Shown here one piece after another: positions 1 to 11,394 of a stretch of 64,000 nucleotides of DNA. The notes under the pieces were generated by a model. That model had not been told where the DNA came from, did not search any database, and worked only from the letters and a program-made list of their open reading frames with translations. Made by a program: the position numbers and the translations under genes. Within the stretch, counting starts at the first letter, position 1. Each line of letters starts with the position of its first letter. Source of the DNA: Actinoallomurus spadix (lineage in GTDB: Bacteria > Actinomycetota > Actinomycetes > Streptosporangiales > Streptosporangiaceae); contig NZ_JAMXMX010000012.1 in assembly GCF_024055725.1 (NCBI RefSeq), forward strand, positions 183,931 through 247,930, written 5' to 3'.

Positions 1-1
1 C

Positions 2-169
2 GTCCGGCGGCACCTGGCCGAGGACCTCGACGCCCCGGCGGCGCTCGCGGCCGTCGACCGGTGGGCCGACCAGGCCCTGAGCGTCACGGACGAGGACCGT
101 GAGGCCGACGGCGCCGCACCCGGCCTGGTCCGCGCCGCCGTCGACGCGCTGCTCGGCGTCGAACTGTAG
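2..169 (+). CDS. mshC: C-terminal end of cysteine:glucosaminyl-inositol ligase MshC (partial)
   Basis: Only the last 55 codons are present; the gene begins before the window. The frame reads [20 protein letters not shown] and ends GVEL-stop. This matches the tail of the MshC/cysteinyl-tRNA-synthetase-like family, where a short helical C-terminal segment with a DLDxPxAL motif follows the catalytic core. MshC joins cysteine to glucosaminyl-inositol in mycothiol synthesis in the cytoplasm. The adjacent PAC2 gene, read convergently, and metH nearby are the usual actinomycete neighbours, which supports the call. No catalytic motif lies in the visible part, so a cysteinyl-tRNA synthetase tail is the alternative. 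Confidence 0.72.
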   Translation, partial: VRRHLAEDLDAPAALAAVDRWADQALSVTDEDREADGAAPGLVRAAVDALLGVEL

Positions 170-179
170 GAGACACGCA

Positions 180-206
180 TGAGGGGAGGCCCGCGGCCTC
201 CCCTCA
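180..206. terminator. Hairpin between convergent mshC and PAC2 genes
   Basis: A perfect 12-bp stem (180-191 pairing with 195-206) closes a 3-base loop. It lies 11 bases after the mshC stop and before the end of the opposing gene, so it can serve both strands. There is no T-tract, as is common for actinomycete hairpins. Confidence 0.7.
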
Positions 207-249
207 CACGGTGTGCCTGTCGAACGTCAGGCGTTTCCTCGCCCGCGGG

Positions 250-1098
250 TCATTCGGCGTCGCCGCGACGGCGGAGGTAGCGCTCGAACTCCCGGGCGAT
301 CGCGTCGCCGCTCGCCTCCGGAAGCTCCGTCGCGTCCTTCTGCTCCTCCAGCGCGCGGACGTACTCCGCGACCTCGGAGTCCTGCTCGGCCAGTTCGTTG
401 ACGCCGTGCTCCCAGGCGCGCGCCTGCTCCGGCAGCTCACCGAGGGACACCGAGATGTCGAGGACGTCCTCGACCCAGCGCAGCAGCGCCAGCGTCGCCT
501 TCGGCGACGGCGGCTGCGACACGTAGTGCGGCACCGCGGCCCACAGGGAGACCGTCTCCAGGTCCGCCTTCGCGCAGGCGTCCTGCAGCACGCCGAGGAT
601 GCCGGTGGGGCCCTCGTAACGCGCCGGCTCCAGCTGCAGCCGCGTGGTCAGGGCGGCGTCGGAGGAGGCCGCGGTGACCGGCACGGGCCGGGTGTGCGGG
701 GCGTCGGCCAGCAGCGCCCCGAGCAGCACGACGGTACGGGCGTTCAGCTCGAGCATGATGCCGACCAGGTCACGGCAGAACGCCCGCCAGCGCATGTTCG
801 GCTCGATGCCGTGGATCAGGACGACGTCACGCTCGGAGCCCGGCATCTTGGCCACCGACAGGCGCGTCGTCGGCCAGCTGATGCGCCGCGTCTCCCCGTC
901 GACCATCTCCACGGTCGGACGTGTGACCTGGAAGTCGTAGTAGTCGTCCGGGTCGAGTGCGGCCAGCGGAGTGGCGCCCCAGATCTCCTCCAGGTGCCGT
1001 ACGACACCGCTCGCCGCTTCACCGGCGTCGTTCCACCCCTCGAAGGCGGCGATCACCACCGGGTCGACGAGCTCGGGCACGTCGTCGAGCTCGACCAC
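250..1098 (-). CDS. PAC2 family protein (proteasome-assembly-chaperone-like)
   Basis: A 282-residue protein of the PAC2 superfamily, related to archaeal and eukaryotic proteasome assembly chaperones; its biochemical role in actinobacteria is not settled. Visible family traits are the N-terminal VVIAAFEGWNDAGEAAS segment, the central region around HGIEPNMRW and the GALLADAPHTRPVPVTA stretch. The C-terminus is charged and helical (residues about 210-282). The start is GTG at 1098, with GGGAGG about 7 bases upstream; a TAGGCT -10 hexamer lies a further 40 bases up, so this mRNA probably has a short leader. The gene ends convergently with mshC, a conserved pairing. Its presence with a full proteasome locus in the same window is suggestive but does not prove a chaperone role. 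Confidence 0.88.
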   Translation of the reverse strand: MVELDDVPELVDPVVIAAFEGWNDAGEAASGVVRHLEEIWGATPLAALDPDDYYDFQVTRPTVEMVDGETRRISWPTTRLSVAKMPGSERDVVLIHGIEPNMRWRAFCRDLVGIMLELNARTVVLLGALLADAPHTRPVPVTAASSDAALTTRLQLEPARYEGPTGILGVLQDACAKADLETVSLWAAVPHYVSQPPSPKATLALLRWVEDVLDISVSLGELPEQARAWEHGVNELAEQDSEVAEYVRALEEQKDATELPEASGDAIAREFERYLRRRGDAE

Positions 1099-1137
1099 GC
1101 GCTGCCTCCCAACCGACGTCCGATAAACGACATCTCC

Positions 1138-1143
1138 AGCCTA
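1138..1143 (-). promoter_or_regulatory. -10 hexamer TAGGCT for the PAC2 gene
   Basis: TAGGCT on the minus strand, 39 bases before the GTG start. It matches the -10 hexamers seen at many genes in this window, but here leaves room for a leader with a ribosome-binding site. Confidence 0.45.
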
Positions 1144-1189
1144 TGTCCTGTACGCCCCGCCGCGTTCCCCGGAGATCATCTTGTGGTCG

Positions 1190-1259
1190 CGCCCGCCGGT
1201 CATCGCCCGCCGGTCATCGCCCGCCGGTCATCGCCCGCCGGTCATCGCCCGCCGGTCAC
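1190..1259. repeat. Five 14-bp tandem repeats
   Basis: Five head-to-tail copies of CGCCCGCCGGTCAT; the last copy ends CAC instead of CAT. The array fills the space upstream of the PAC2 promoter, and its last copy contains the stop codon of the stress-protein gene (1256-1258). The C-terminal TTDGR of that protein lies beside it. A slippage-derived array is likely. Confidence 0.9.
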
Positions 1260-1714
1260 CGGCCGTCGGTCGTGCGGACGATCAGTACGTCGCAGGGGGC
1301 GCGGTGCGACAGGTTCGCCGGCACCGAGCCGAGCAGACGGCCCGCGAGGCTGTTCAGCCCCCGGTTGCCGACGACGACGAGGTCGGCGCGCCGGTTCTCG
1401 GCGAGTTCGACCAGGGAGTCGACGGCGTCGCCCTCGACGGCGACCTCGTCGATGTCGCGGGCCCCGGCGGCGACGGCCCGCTCCCGCGCGGCGCGCAGCG
1501 CGTCGTCGGCGGGGGTCGAGCCCTCGACCTTGTAGGCGAGGTCGCCGAGCCGGTCGGCGGCGTGCTGGCGCTCGCGCGCCGACATCGGGTGGAAGGCGCA
1601 GGCGAGGACGAGCGTGCCGCCGGCGTCGGCCGCGATCCGCGCCGCGGCCTCGACCGCCCGGAACGAGGACGGGGAGCCGTCGGTGCCGACGAGGACGGTG
1701 TTATAGGAGCCCAC
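1256..1714 (-). CDS. Universal stress protein (UspA family)
   Basis: A single-domain UspA protein of 152 residues. It starts VGSYNTVLVGTDGSPSS and carries the ATP-binding signature G-x2-G-x9-G-S (GNRG...GS near residues 118-132) before the last strand CDVLIV. Such proteins bind ATP and help survival under stress or stationary phase; the target of this one cannot be told. The GTG start at 1714 is chosen because AAGGAGG lies 7 bases before it and the fold begins here; a longer frame upstream lacks family similarity. The stop codon falls inside the last copy of a 14-bp tandem repeat. It stands alone, with metH divergent. Confidence 0.9.
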   Translation of the reverse strand: MGSYNTVLVGTDGSPSSFRAVEAAARIAADAGGTLVLACAFHPMSARERQHAADRLGDLAYKVEGSTPADDALRAARERAVAAGARDIDEVAVEGDAVDSLVELAENRRADLVVVGNRGLNSLAGRLLGSVPANLSHRAPCDVLIVRTTDGR

Positions 1715-1993
1715 GGGTCCTCCTTGGGGAGACCGGGCCGGAGCGGGGCCCGGCAACGGACGATCAGGCATACGGTGCCGTTCAGGACAACGCGCATCGA
1801 CCGTAACGGTTACGGAACGCATGCGGACCGAGATGTCGATCACTTTCCGGGCCCCCGTCGTCCGCCGTTCGCGGTCCGCCCGTCGCCGGCCGTCGCCAGG
1901 CGCCCTGGCCTTCCGCCGCGGCCGGGTCCTTCCCCCGGCGGCCGGGTCCTTCCGCCGCGCGCCGCGCGCGAGCGGGATTCCGGCGGCCGCCGA

Positions 1994-1999
1994 TAGGCT
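1994..1999 (+). promoter_or_regulatory. -10 hexamer of a probably leaderless metH promoter
   Basis: TAGGCT lies 8 bases before the metH ATG and no purine-rich ribosome-binding site intervenes, so transcription probably begins at or next to the start codon. No cobalamin riboswitch fits between this hexamer and the ATG. Confidence 0.55.
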
Positions 2000-2007
2000 T
2001 GGGGCTC

Positions 2008-5481
<3,474 letters not shown>

Positions 5482-5519
5482 GCCCGCCCGGGCGCCCGAA
5501 CGGGCTCCGCCGGCCGGCG

Positions 5520-5552
5520 CTCAGGCTGCGCTCAGACTGCGCTCAGGCGGCG
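5520..5552. repeat. Three 11-bp tandem repeats between convergent genes
   Basis: Three imperfect copies of CTCAG(G/A)C(T/G)GCG in the 111-bp gap between the metH stop and the end of the minus-strand redoxin gene. No strong hairpin was found in this gap. Confidence 0.6.
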
Positions 5553-5592
5553 CGCTGGGCGCCGGGTCCCGGGCTCCCGGGTTCCGGTGGTC

Positions 5593-6105
5593 TCATGCCG
5601 AGGATTCGACGGGCAGGTCCTCCAGACGGCCGCCCGTGGCCACCACGCGCCGCCCGGCGCCGATCAGGTACAGCGCCGGCGTCCAGGAGTTCTGGAAGGC
5701 GCTCGTCACGGCGCCGTCGAACTCCTCGGTGACGACGCGGGCCGCCGGAGAAAGGAGGGCGACCAGCTCCGGGTCCTCGCCGGTGACGACCGCGAGGACC
5801 TCCCGCCGGGGGAGACCCGCCGCGTGGGCGGCGAAGCGCGGGGCCAGGTCGTGGCACGGCGTGCACCCCGCGGAGAAGAATCCGACCAGGCCGACGAGGT
5901 CCTCGTGGGAGACCGGCTCGCCGTCGGTGGTCCTGGTGGTGAAGTCGCCGATCCGGGAGCCGGGCCCCAGGGCCGTGGGCGGCGCGGCGTTCCCCGGCCG
6001 GCCGGCGCCCTGTTCCCGCAGCCTGCGGATCAGGCCCACGGTGAGGAGGAGGTTCAGCACGCAGAGCAGGCCGATGAGGACGACGGCGGCGGCAAGGTAG
6101 GGCAT
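5593..6105 (-). CDS. Membrane-anchored thioredoxin-like (MauD/TlpA-type) protein
   Basis: A 170-residue protein with one N-terminal membrane segment (about residues 4-26, rich in L, V and A) followed by a redoxin domain. The redox motif is C-T-P-C in FFSAGCTPCHDLAPRF, near residue 82, and a cis-proline-like WTPALYLI segment follows. It is probably anchored with its thioredoxin fold outside the membrane. Its ATG at 6105 overlaps the stop of the MauE-like gene by one base (TGATG), so the two are coupled. MauE/MauD pairs assist disulfide formation in methylamine dehydrogenase, but no structural genes for that enzyme are here, so a general thiol-disulfide role is more likely. Confidence 0.82.
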   Translation of the reverse strand: MPYLAAAVVLIGLLCVLNLLLTVGLIRRLREQGAGRPGNAAPPTALGPGSRIGDFTTRTTDGEPVSHEDLVGLVGFFSAGCTPCHDLAPRFAAHAAGLPRREVLAVVTGEDPELVALLSPAARVVTEEFDGAVTSAFQNSWTPALYLIGAGRRVVATGGRLEDLPVESSA

Positions 6106-6611
6106 CAGGGGTTCCTCGCGAACAGGTCGACGATGTCTTCGAACGAGACGATCAGCACCGCTCCCACCAGCCCGGCCGCGGCGGCCACCGCGATCCCGCC
6201 CGCGGGCGGCAGGCCGCCGGGGGAGACGGCGCCGAGCATCGCGCACCCGAGCAGCGCTCCGTTGCGGACGAGATGGCGCGGGCCGAGCGGAACGCGGGAC
6301 GGGCCGAAGCAGCGGCAGGTGGCGCGGCGTCCCCGCCGGATCGCGGCCGCGATGGCGACGGTGAAGGCGGCCAGCAGCACGGCGGCGATCCCGAAGCCGT
6401 ACGGAGCGGTGGCCGGCGTGATCAGCAGCGGCGGAACCGACGCCTCGAGCACGGTGACGGCGATCGCCAGGAGACGGGCGCGGTCCGGCCGGGCCGGCAC
6501 GAGGTCGGGAACGGACCTGGCGAAGCCGTCGAAATCGCGCAGCTTCGCGACGGCGGACACGACGAAGACGAGCCCCACCAGACAGGCGCATCCGAGCCGG
6601 ACGGATTCCAT
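6105..6611 (-). CDS. MauE/DoxX-like integral membrane protein
   Basis: A 168-residue membrane protein with about four helices. The first (CLVGLVFVVSAVAKLRDF) carries the family pattern of a helix followed by a KLRDxxxF motif, and the loop motif CRCFG (near residue 98) is the cysteine pair typical of MauE-type proteins. Such proteins pass electrons or reshuffle disulfides with a partner redoxin, here the coupled downstream gene. ATG 6611 is chosen for GGGAG about 6 bases before it and because it opens directly into the first helix; longer frames run into unrelated low-complexity sequence. A 12-bp palindrome lies 33 bases upstream. Confidence 0.8.
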   Translation of the reverse strand: MESVRLGCACLVGLVFVVSAVAKLRDFDGFARSVPDLVPARPDRARLLAIAVTVLEASVPPLLITPATAPYGFGIAAVLLAAFTVAIAAAIRRGRRATCRCFGPSRVPLGPRHLVRNGALLGCAMLGAVSPGGLPPAGGIAVAAAAGLVGAVLIVSFEDIVDLFARNP

Positions 6612-6930
6612 GCTCACTCCCTGGAACGGCGCGCGGGCGGCAGTGATCATGATCATCGGTTGGCCCGGATTACGGCACAATGCCCGGACCGCAAGTTCCG
6701 GGATTTGATCGGCAGACGCAGGCCCGGAGGTTTCGGGCAGGCCGAATGAAGCGGATAAGTAGCCCTGAAAGCCTGAGCCGGCGTGCGCCGGGAGCGATCC
6801 GCCGGCCTTCCCCGCCGGCCTTTTCCACCGGCGGGCCGGAGCCCGTGCTGGAGCACCGCCGGCCGCCGTTCGCGGCCGTCCCGGGCGTGACATAGGCTTC
6901 GTTGCCCCATTTCGCGCGGGGGACGAAGGG
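6612..6930. other. Divergent intergenic region, MauE-like and HAD genes
   Basis: This 319-bp gap holds the control regions of two divergent genes. It contains a perfect 12-bp palindrome at 6644-6655, GC-rich inverted repeats of CCGGCGGG type around 6795-6840, and TAGGCT at 6893-6898, which would give the HAD gene a leader of about 25 bases. No convincing gene is seen. Confidence 0.6.
6644..6655. promoter_or_regulatory. 12-bp perfect palindrome upstream of the MauE-like gene
   Basis: TGATCATGATCA, perfectly self-complementary, lies 33 bases before the MauE-like start in the divergent region. It is AT-richer than its surroundings, so an operator is plausible; the binding protein is unknown. 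Confidence 0.4.
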
Positions 6931-7581
6931 ATGGCACGGGTGCTGCAGGCGGTCCTGTTCGATATGGACGGGTTGCTGCTCGACTCCGAGCGGCTCTGGC
7001 TGGAGGCCGAGGCCGAGGTGATGGCCTGGCTCGGCGGTTCGTGGGGACCGGAGCATCAGGAGTTCCTGGTGGGCGGCTCGCTCGACCGCACGGTCGCCTA
7101 CATGCTCGACCTGACCGGCGTGCCCGCCGCGCCCGAGGAGGTCGGCCGCAGGCTGATGGGCGCGATGGCCGAACGGCTGCGGGCCGGCGTGCCGATGATG
7201 CCGGGCGCCCGTGACCTGCTCGACGAGGTCCGCGCCGCCGGCCTGCCGTCCGCTCTGGTCTCCTCCACCCACCGCGTGCTGATGGAGCACGCCCTCGACG
7301 GGATCGGGCGCGACAGCTTCACCGTGACCGTCGCCGGGGACGAGGTGCGCCGGACCAAGCCGCACCCGGAGCCGTACCTCGCGGCGACCAGCCTGCTCGA
7401 CGTCGACCCGCGCCGCTGTGTCGCCCTGGAGGACTCCCTCAACGGCGCGACCAGCGGCGCCGCCGCGGGCTGCCACGTCGTCGCGGTGCCCAGCGTCGTG
7501 CCGATCGACGCGGCCCCGCGCCGTACGGTCGTCGCCTCCCTGCGCGAGGTCGACCTGGACCGCCTCCGCGCCCTGATCTGA
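6931..7581 (+). CDS. HAD-superfamily phosphatase (subfamily IA)
   Basis: A 216-residue HAD hydrolase of the beta-phosphoglucomutase/phosphatase type. Motif I is DMDGLLLDSE (nucleophile Asp near residue 11), motif II is the Ser-Ser of LVSSTHR, motif III is the Lys in RTKPHPEPYL, and motif IV is ALEDSLNG. A helical cap lies between motifs I and II (about residues 18-85). Substrates are usually sugar phosphates or other small phosphoesters; this one cannot be named from sequence. ATG 6931 has GAAGGG just before it. A hairpin follows the gene. Confidence 0.92.
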   Translation: MARVLQAVLFDMDGLLLDSERLWLEAEAEVMAWLGGSWGPEHQEFLVGGSLDRTVAYMLDLTGVPAAPEEVGRRLMGAMAERLRAGVPMMPGARDLLDEVRAAGLPSALVSSTHRVLMEHALDGIGRDSFTVTVAGDEVRRTKPHPEPYLAATSLLDVDPRRCVALEDSLNGATSGAAAGCHVVAVPSVVPIDAAPRRTVVASLREVDLDRLRALI

Positions 7582-7611
7582 GCCCGGGGGCCACCCGCGC
7601 CCTGGTGCGAC

Positions 7612-7660
7612 CTCAGGGACGCCCTCCGTTCGCGAGCCCGAGGGCGGCCCTGTCCCTGAG
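7612..7660 (+). terminator. Hairpin after the HAD phosphatase gene
   Basis: CTCAGGGAC (7612-7620) pairs with GTCCCTGAG (7652-7660), and inside it GCCCTC (7621-7626) pairs with GAGGGC (7640-7645). It starts 31 bases after the stop codon. No T-run follows. Confidence 0.6.
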
Positions 7661-7872
7661 CGCGCGAGGGCGGCCCGCCCGCGCCCCGGTCTCGGGGCCG
7701 CCCTCGAGATCATGCCGGGGGAGTACCCGGAACGGTCCCGGAGGAGGAGCGCCCGACGCGTCATGACGTGTCAGGATGGAGACGTCATGAGATGGCCGGA
7801 CTCCGGCCGGCCCGGTGGCGCCGTCCGCCGCGGACGGCGGGTGGACCGGCCGGGCCGCGGGTGGAGTGTGCG

Positions 7873-8301
7873 ATGAGCGATGTCCTTCTGTTCACGATCA
7901 GCCTGGCGGCGACCGTGCTCGGCCTGCTGGGCAGCTGGGCGGCCTTCCGCAGGCGCGGCGCCGCCTCGGGCATGCGGGGCGCCGCCTGGTCCCTGGTGCC
8001 GATGGGCGCCTATCTGACCGGCCTCACCGAGTTCCTGGCGGATCTGGCGTTCAGCCCGGTCAAGTGGGCCGGCGTCGCCGTGCTGGGCCTCGGGGCGCTT
8101 CTCTACGTCGCCTCCGGGGTGATGCTGCGGAAGGGCTCGGCCGTGGAGGGCGGCCCCCGCCGGAAGGCCGAGCCGAAGAGCGCGCCGAAGGGCGCGGCGG
8201 CCCGGGGTGAGATCGAGCGCGGCAAGCCGGCCGGCGGCGCGGCCGCCGACCCGGATCTGGCGGAGATCGAGCAGATCCTGAAGAACCGCGGGATCAGCTG
8301 A
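7873..8301 (+). CDS. Small membrane protein of unknown function
   Basis: A 142-residue protein I do not recognise. It has three likely membrane segments (about residues 3-20, 38-55 and 60-82) separated by a basic RRRGAAS loop. A charged, Lys/Ala/Gly-rich tail follows and ends in a short helix (ADPDLAEIEQILKNRGIS) that may be a contact motif. The ATG at 7873 is preferred because GGTGGAG lies 6 bases before it; the frame stays open upstream, but the extra residues are Pro/Arg-rich and not protein-like. It is followed by the control region of the peptide transporter and is probably transcribed alone. Confidence 0.65.
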   Translation: MSDVLLFTISLAATVLGLLGSWAAFRRRGAASGMRGAAWSLVPMGAYLTGLTEFLADLAFSPVKWAGVAVLGLGALLYVASGVMLRKGSAVEGGPRRKAEPKSAPKGAAARGEIERGKPAGGAAADPDLAEIEQILKNRGIS

Positions 8302-8350
8302 CCTGCGAAGACTTCGGTGGTGGGTGACGCTCCGCGTTCGCCGGATCGCG

Positions 8351-8436
8351 CTCACGTGAGATCACGTCTGGCCTTGATGACGACGAGATCACAATCGAGA
8401 CACGGGTACTAGCGTCAGCCTGCTCACGGGCGTGAG
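8351..8436. promoter_or_regulatory. Two related inverted repeats in the leader of the peptide ABC operon
   Basis: CTCACGTGAG (8351-8360) is a perfect palindrome, and CTCACG-GG-CGTGAG (8423-8436) repeats the same half-site with two extra central bases. Both lie within 205 bases of the first permease start. Shared half-sites point to an operator pair for one regulator, which is not identified. Confidence 0.45.
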
Positions 8437-8553
8437 AGTCATCTCCGGGGAGGTAGGTTCCCTCTCCGATGGACCGCAACGATGGGTGTCCGCAGGTTGG
8501 CCCCTGGTCGGTCCTCAGATGAACAACGCGGCCGAACGTGGGAGGTACCTGTC

Positions 8554-9552
8554 GTGACCGCACCGATCGAGGTCACCGGGTCAGAGCTCGAGGCCAGGCC
8601 CGATGCCGTCCTCGGCGGCGCGCGGAAGATCGAGGGGCGTTCCCTCGGCCAGATCGCGCTCATGCGCCTGCGGCGCGACAAGCTCGCGATGACCGGCGGC
8701 ATCGTGGTCGTCGTGCTCATCCTGGTGGCGATCTTCGCTCCGTTCCTGAGCGACTGGTTCGGGCATCCGCCGAGCGAGTTCCACCAGGACATGATCGACC
8801 CGAACCTGCAGCGCCCGCTGCACGGCCCGTGGCACTCGGGGATCAGCGGGAAGTTCCTGCTCGGCGTCGAGCCGACCAACGGCCGGGACATCTTCAGCCG
8901 CATCGTCTACGGCGCCCGGATCTCGCTGCTGATCGCCTTCCTCGCGACGCTGATGTCCGTGGTGATCGGCACCATCCTCGGGATGATCGCCGGCTACTTC
9001 GGCGGCTGGGTCGACACCCTGATCGCCCGGGCGATGGACGTCTTCCTGGCCTTCCCGCTGCTGCTGTTCGCGATCGCGCTCGGCGGCGTCGTGCAGGGCA
9101 AGGCGTTCGGGCTGTCCGGCAACGGCCTGCGCATCGCCCTGCTGGTCTTCATCATCGGCTTCTTCAACTGGGCCTACATCGGCCGGATCATCCGGGGCCA
9201 GACCCTGTCGCTGCGCGAGCGGGAGTTCGTGGACGCCGCGCGGGCGATGGGGGCGCGCGCCCCGTACATCCTGTTCCGTGAGCTGCTGCCCAACCTCATC
9301 GCGCCGATCCTGGTGTACTCCACCCTGCTGATCCCGACGAACATCCTGTTCGAGGCGGCGCTGTCCTACCTCGGCGTCGGCGTCAGCGAGCCGACCCCGA
9401 CCTGGGGCGGCATGCTCTCCCAGGCGGTCCCGATCTACTCGGTCGACCCCTGGTTCATGGTGGTGCCCGGTCTGGCGATCTTCGTGACCGTGCTCGCCTT
9501 CAACCTGTTCGGCGACGGCCTCCGCGACGCGCTCGACCCGCGGGCCCGCTGA
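8554..9552 (+). CDS. Oligopeptide ABC transporter permease (DppC/OppC type)
   Basis: A 332-residue inner-membrane permease. After a 45-residue cytoplasmic arm (SLGQIALMRLRRDKLAMTG is the OppC_N signature) there is one helix, a periplasmic loop, then the five-helix BPD_transp_1 core. The ATPase-coupling loop EFVDAARAMGARAPYILFRE is the EAA motif. GTG 8554 is chosen because GGGAGG lies 8 bases before it. It heads an operon of binding protein, second permease and two ATPases; having the C-type permease before the binding protein is less usual than the common A-B-C-D-F order. Nickel or dipeptide transport cannot be excluded, but the partners favour peptides. Confidence 0.94.
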   Translation: MTAPIEVTGSELEARPDAVLGGARKIEGRSLGQIALMRLRRDKLAMTGGIVVVVLILVAIFAPFLSDWFGHPPSEFHQDMIDPNLQRPLHGPWHSGISGKFLLGVEPTNGRDIFSRIVYGARISLLIAFLATLMSVVIGTILGMIAGYFGGWVDTLIARAMDVFLAFPLLLFAIALGGVVQGKAFGLSGNGLRIALLVFIIGFFNWAYIGRIIRGQTLSLREREFVDAARAMGARAPYILFRELLPNLIAPILVYSTLLIPTNILFEAALSYLGVGVSEPTPTWGGMLSQAVPIYSVDPWFMVVPGLAIFVTVLAFNLFGDGLRDALDPRAR

Positions 9553-9598
9553 CCACACGCCTTCTCCAAGAAACCCCCACAAGGAGGAACGTAGCCAA

Positions 9599-11347
9599 AT
9601 GAGGAGATCCATCCCTCTCGTCGCGACAGGGCTCGCGGCGTCCCTCGCCCTGGCCGCCTGCGGCGGCGGGAGCGGCGGTTCGGGCGGCAGCGGCGGCGAC
9701 GGCACGTTCAACGCCGCGCTGACCAAGCCCGTGAACCCGTCGACCAAGACCGGTGGCACCCTCCGCCTGGCGAACTCGGGCGACTGGGACAACGTCGACC
9801 CGGCGGACACGTACTACGCCTACTCGTGGGACTTCGCCCGTCTCTACGGCCGTACGCTGATGATGTTCAAGTCCGTGCCCGGGAAGTCCGGCACGGAACT
9901 GACCCCCGACCTCGCGCAGGGCCCGGGCCAGCACAGCGCGGACCTGAAGACCTGGACGTACAAGCTCAAGCCGGGCATCAAGTACGAGGACGGCACCCCG
10001 GTCCGGGCGCAGGACATCAAGTACGACGTCGAGCGGTCGCTGGACAAGAAGGTCTTCCCGAACGGGCCGACCTACTTCAACGACTACCTCGACCTGCAGG
10101 GCTACACCTCGCCCTACAACGACAAGACCCCCGGCAAGCTCGGCCTCAAGGCCATCGACACGCCGGACGACCAGACGATCGTCTTCCACCTGAAGAAGGC
10201 GTTCGCGGCGTTCGACTACTTCGCGATGCTGCCCGCCACCATGCCGGTGCCGCCGGCCAAGGACACGGGCGCGAACTACAAGCAGCACGTCGTCGCCACC
10301 GGTCCGTACAAGTTCGAGAACTACACGCCGGGCAAGTCGATGGCGCTGGTCCGCAACACGAACTGGGACCCGAGCACCGACCCGAACCGCAAGCAGCTGC
10401 CCGACCGGATCGAGGTACAGCTCGGCATCAACGCCGACGACCTCGACAACCGCCTCATCAACGGGTCGCTGGACAGCGACGTCGTCGGCACCGGCGTACA
10501 GGCGGCCGCCGCCGCGAAGATCCAGTCGCAGGCGCGGCTCAAGAAGAACGCCGACGCGGCGCCGACGGCCCGCCTCTGGTACACCGCCATCTCCGGCGAC
10601 GTCGCGCCGTTCGACAACATCCACTGCCGCCGCGCGGTGGAGTACGCGGCCGACAAGACCGCCATGCAGACCGCGTTCGGCGGCCCGCTGTCCGGCGGCG
10701 ACGTCGCCACGCACCTGATGATGCCGCTGATCCCCGGCAGCAAGGACATCAACCCGTACCCCTCCGGCCCGGGCAACCACGGCGACATCGCCAAGGCCAA
10801 GCAGGAGCTGGCGGCCTGCGGCAAGCCCAACGGCTTCAAGACGGTGCTCACGGCCCGCACCGAGCGGGTCAAGGAGGTCAACGGCGCGCTGGCCCTGCAG
10901 CAGAGCCTCGCGAAGGTCGGCATCCAGGCGGAGATCAAGAAGTTCCCGCAGGGCGACTACTTCAAGCTGTACGCCGGTAAGCCGGAGTACGTGAAGAAGA
11001 ACGGCCTCGGCCTGATCATGATGGCGTGGGGCGCGGACTGGCCGGAGGGCTTCGGCTACCTGTCCCAGATCGTCGACAGCCGCGTCATCCGCGACGCCGG
11101 CAACACGAACCTCGGCGTCAAGGACCCCGCGGTCGACAAGCTGGTCGACCAGGCCGCCGTCACCGCGGACGCCACCGCCCGCAACGACCTGTGGGCGCAG
11201 ATCGACGCCAAGGTCATGGACGACGCGTACATCATGCCGTTCCTCAACGTGAAGGGCCTGCTGTACCGCCCGCCGGGCGTGAAGAACGTCTTCGTGAACC
11301 AGGGCCTCAACGGCCTGTACGACTACGCCCAGATGGGCGTGAAGTAA
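9599..11347 (+). CDS. Oligopeptide ABC transporter substrate-binding lipoprotein
   Basis: A 582-residue SBP_bac_5 family protein. The signal peptide ends in the lipobox LAAC with the lipidated Cys at 21, followed by a Gly/Ser linker. Family marks are GGTLRLA near the N-terminus, KYEDGTPVRAQDIKYDVERS, and CRRAVEYAADKTA. It would sit on the outer face of the membrane and deliver peptides to the two permeases of the operon. ATG 9599 has AAGGAGG about 11 bases before it. It is clearly homologous along its length to the orphan protein at 14748-16460, including GTPVRA(Q/R)D and the C-terminal YDYA segment, so one arose by duplication. Confidence 0.95.
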   Translation: MRRSIPLVATGLAASLALAACGGGSGGSGGSGGDGTFNAALTKPVNPSTKTGGTLRLANSGDWDNVDPADTYYAYSWDFARLYGRTLMMFKSVPGKSGTELTPDLAQGPGQHSADLKTWTYKLKPGIKYEDGTPVRAQDIKYDVERSLDKKVFPNGPTYFNDYLDLQGYTSPYNDKTPGKLGLKAIDTPDDQTIVFHLKKAFAAFDYFAMLPATMPVPPAKDTGANYKQHVVATGPYKFENYTPGKSMALVRNTNWDPSTDPNRKQLPDRIEVQLGINADDLDNRLINGSLDSDVVGTGVQAAAAAKIQSQARLKKNADAAPTARLWYTAISGDVAPFDNIHCRRAVEYAADKTAMQTAFGGPLSGGDVATHLMMPLIPGSKDINPYPSGPGNHGDIAKAKQELAACGKPNGFKTVLTARTERVKEVNGALALQQSLAKVGIQAEIKKFPQGDYFKLYAGKPEYVKKNGLGLIMMAWGADWPEGFGYLSQIVDSRVIRDAGNTNLGVKDPAVDKLVDQAAVTADATARNDLWAQIDAKVMDDAYIMPFLNVKGLLYRPPGVKNVFVNQGLNGLYDYAQMGVK

Positions 11348-11394
11348 CCTCCGCTCCCTAGAAGGCAGGTGAAGGCCGTCGGTGGCCGGGCACT

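Noticed and set aside
1190..1259. CRISPR array
   Set aside because: The repeats are directly adjacent with no spacers, so this is a simple tandem repeat.
1844..2007. Cobalamin riboswitch upstream of metH
   Set aside because: The gap shows no B12-box-like sequence, and the -10 hexamer lies 8 bases before the ATG, leaving no leader.
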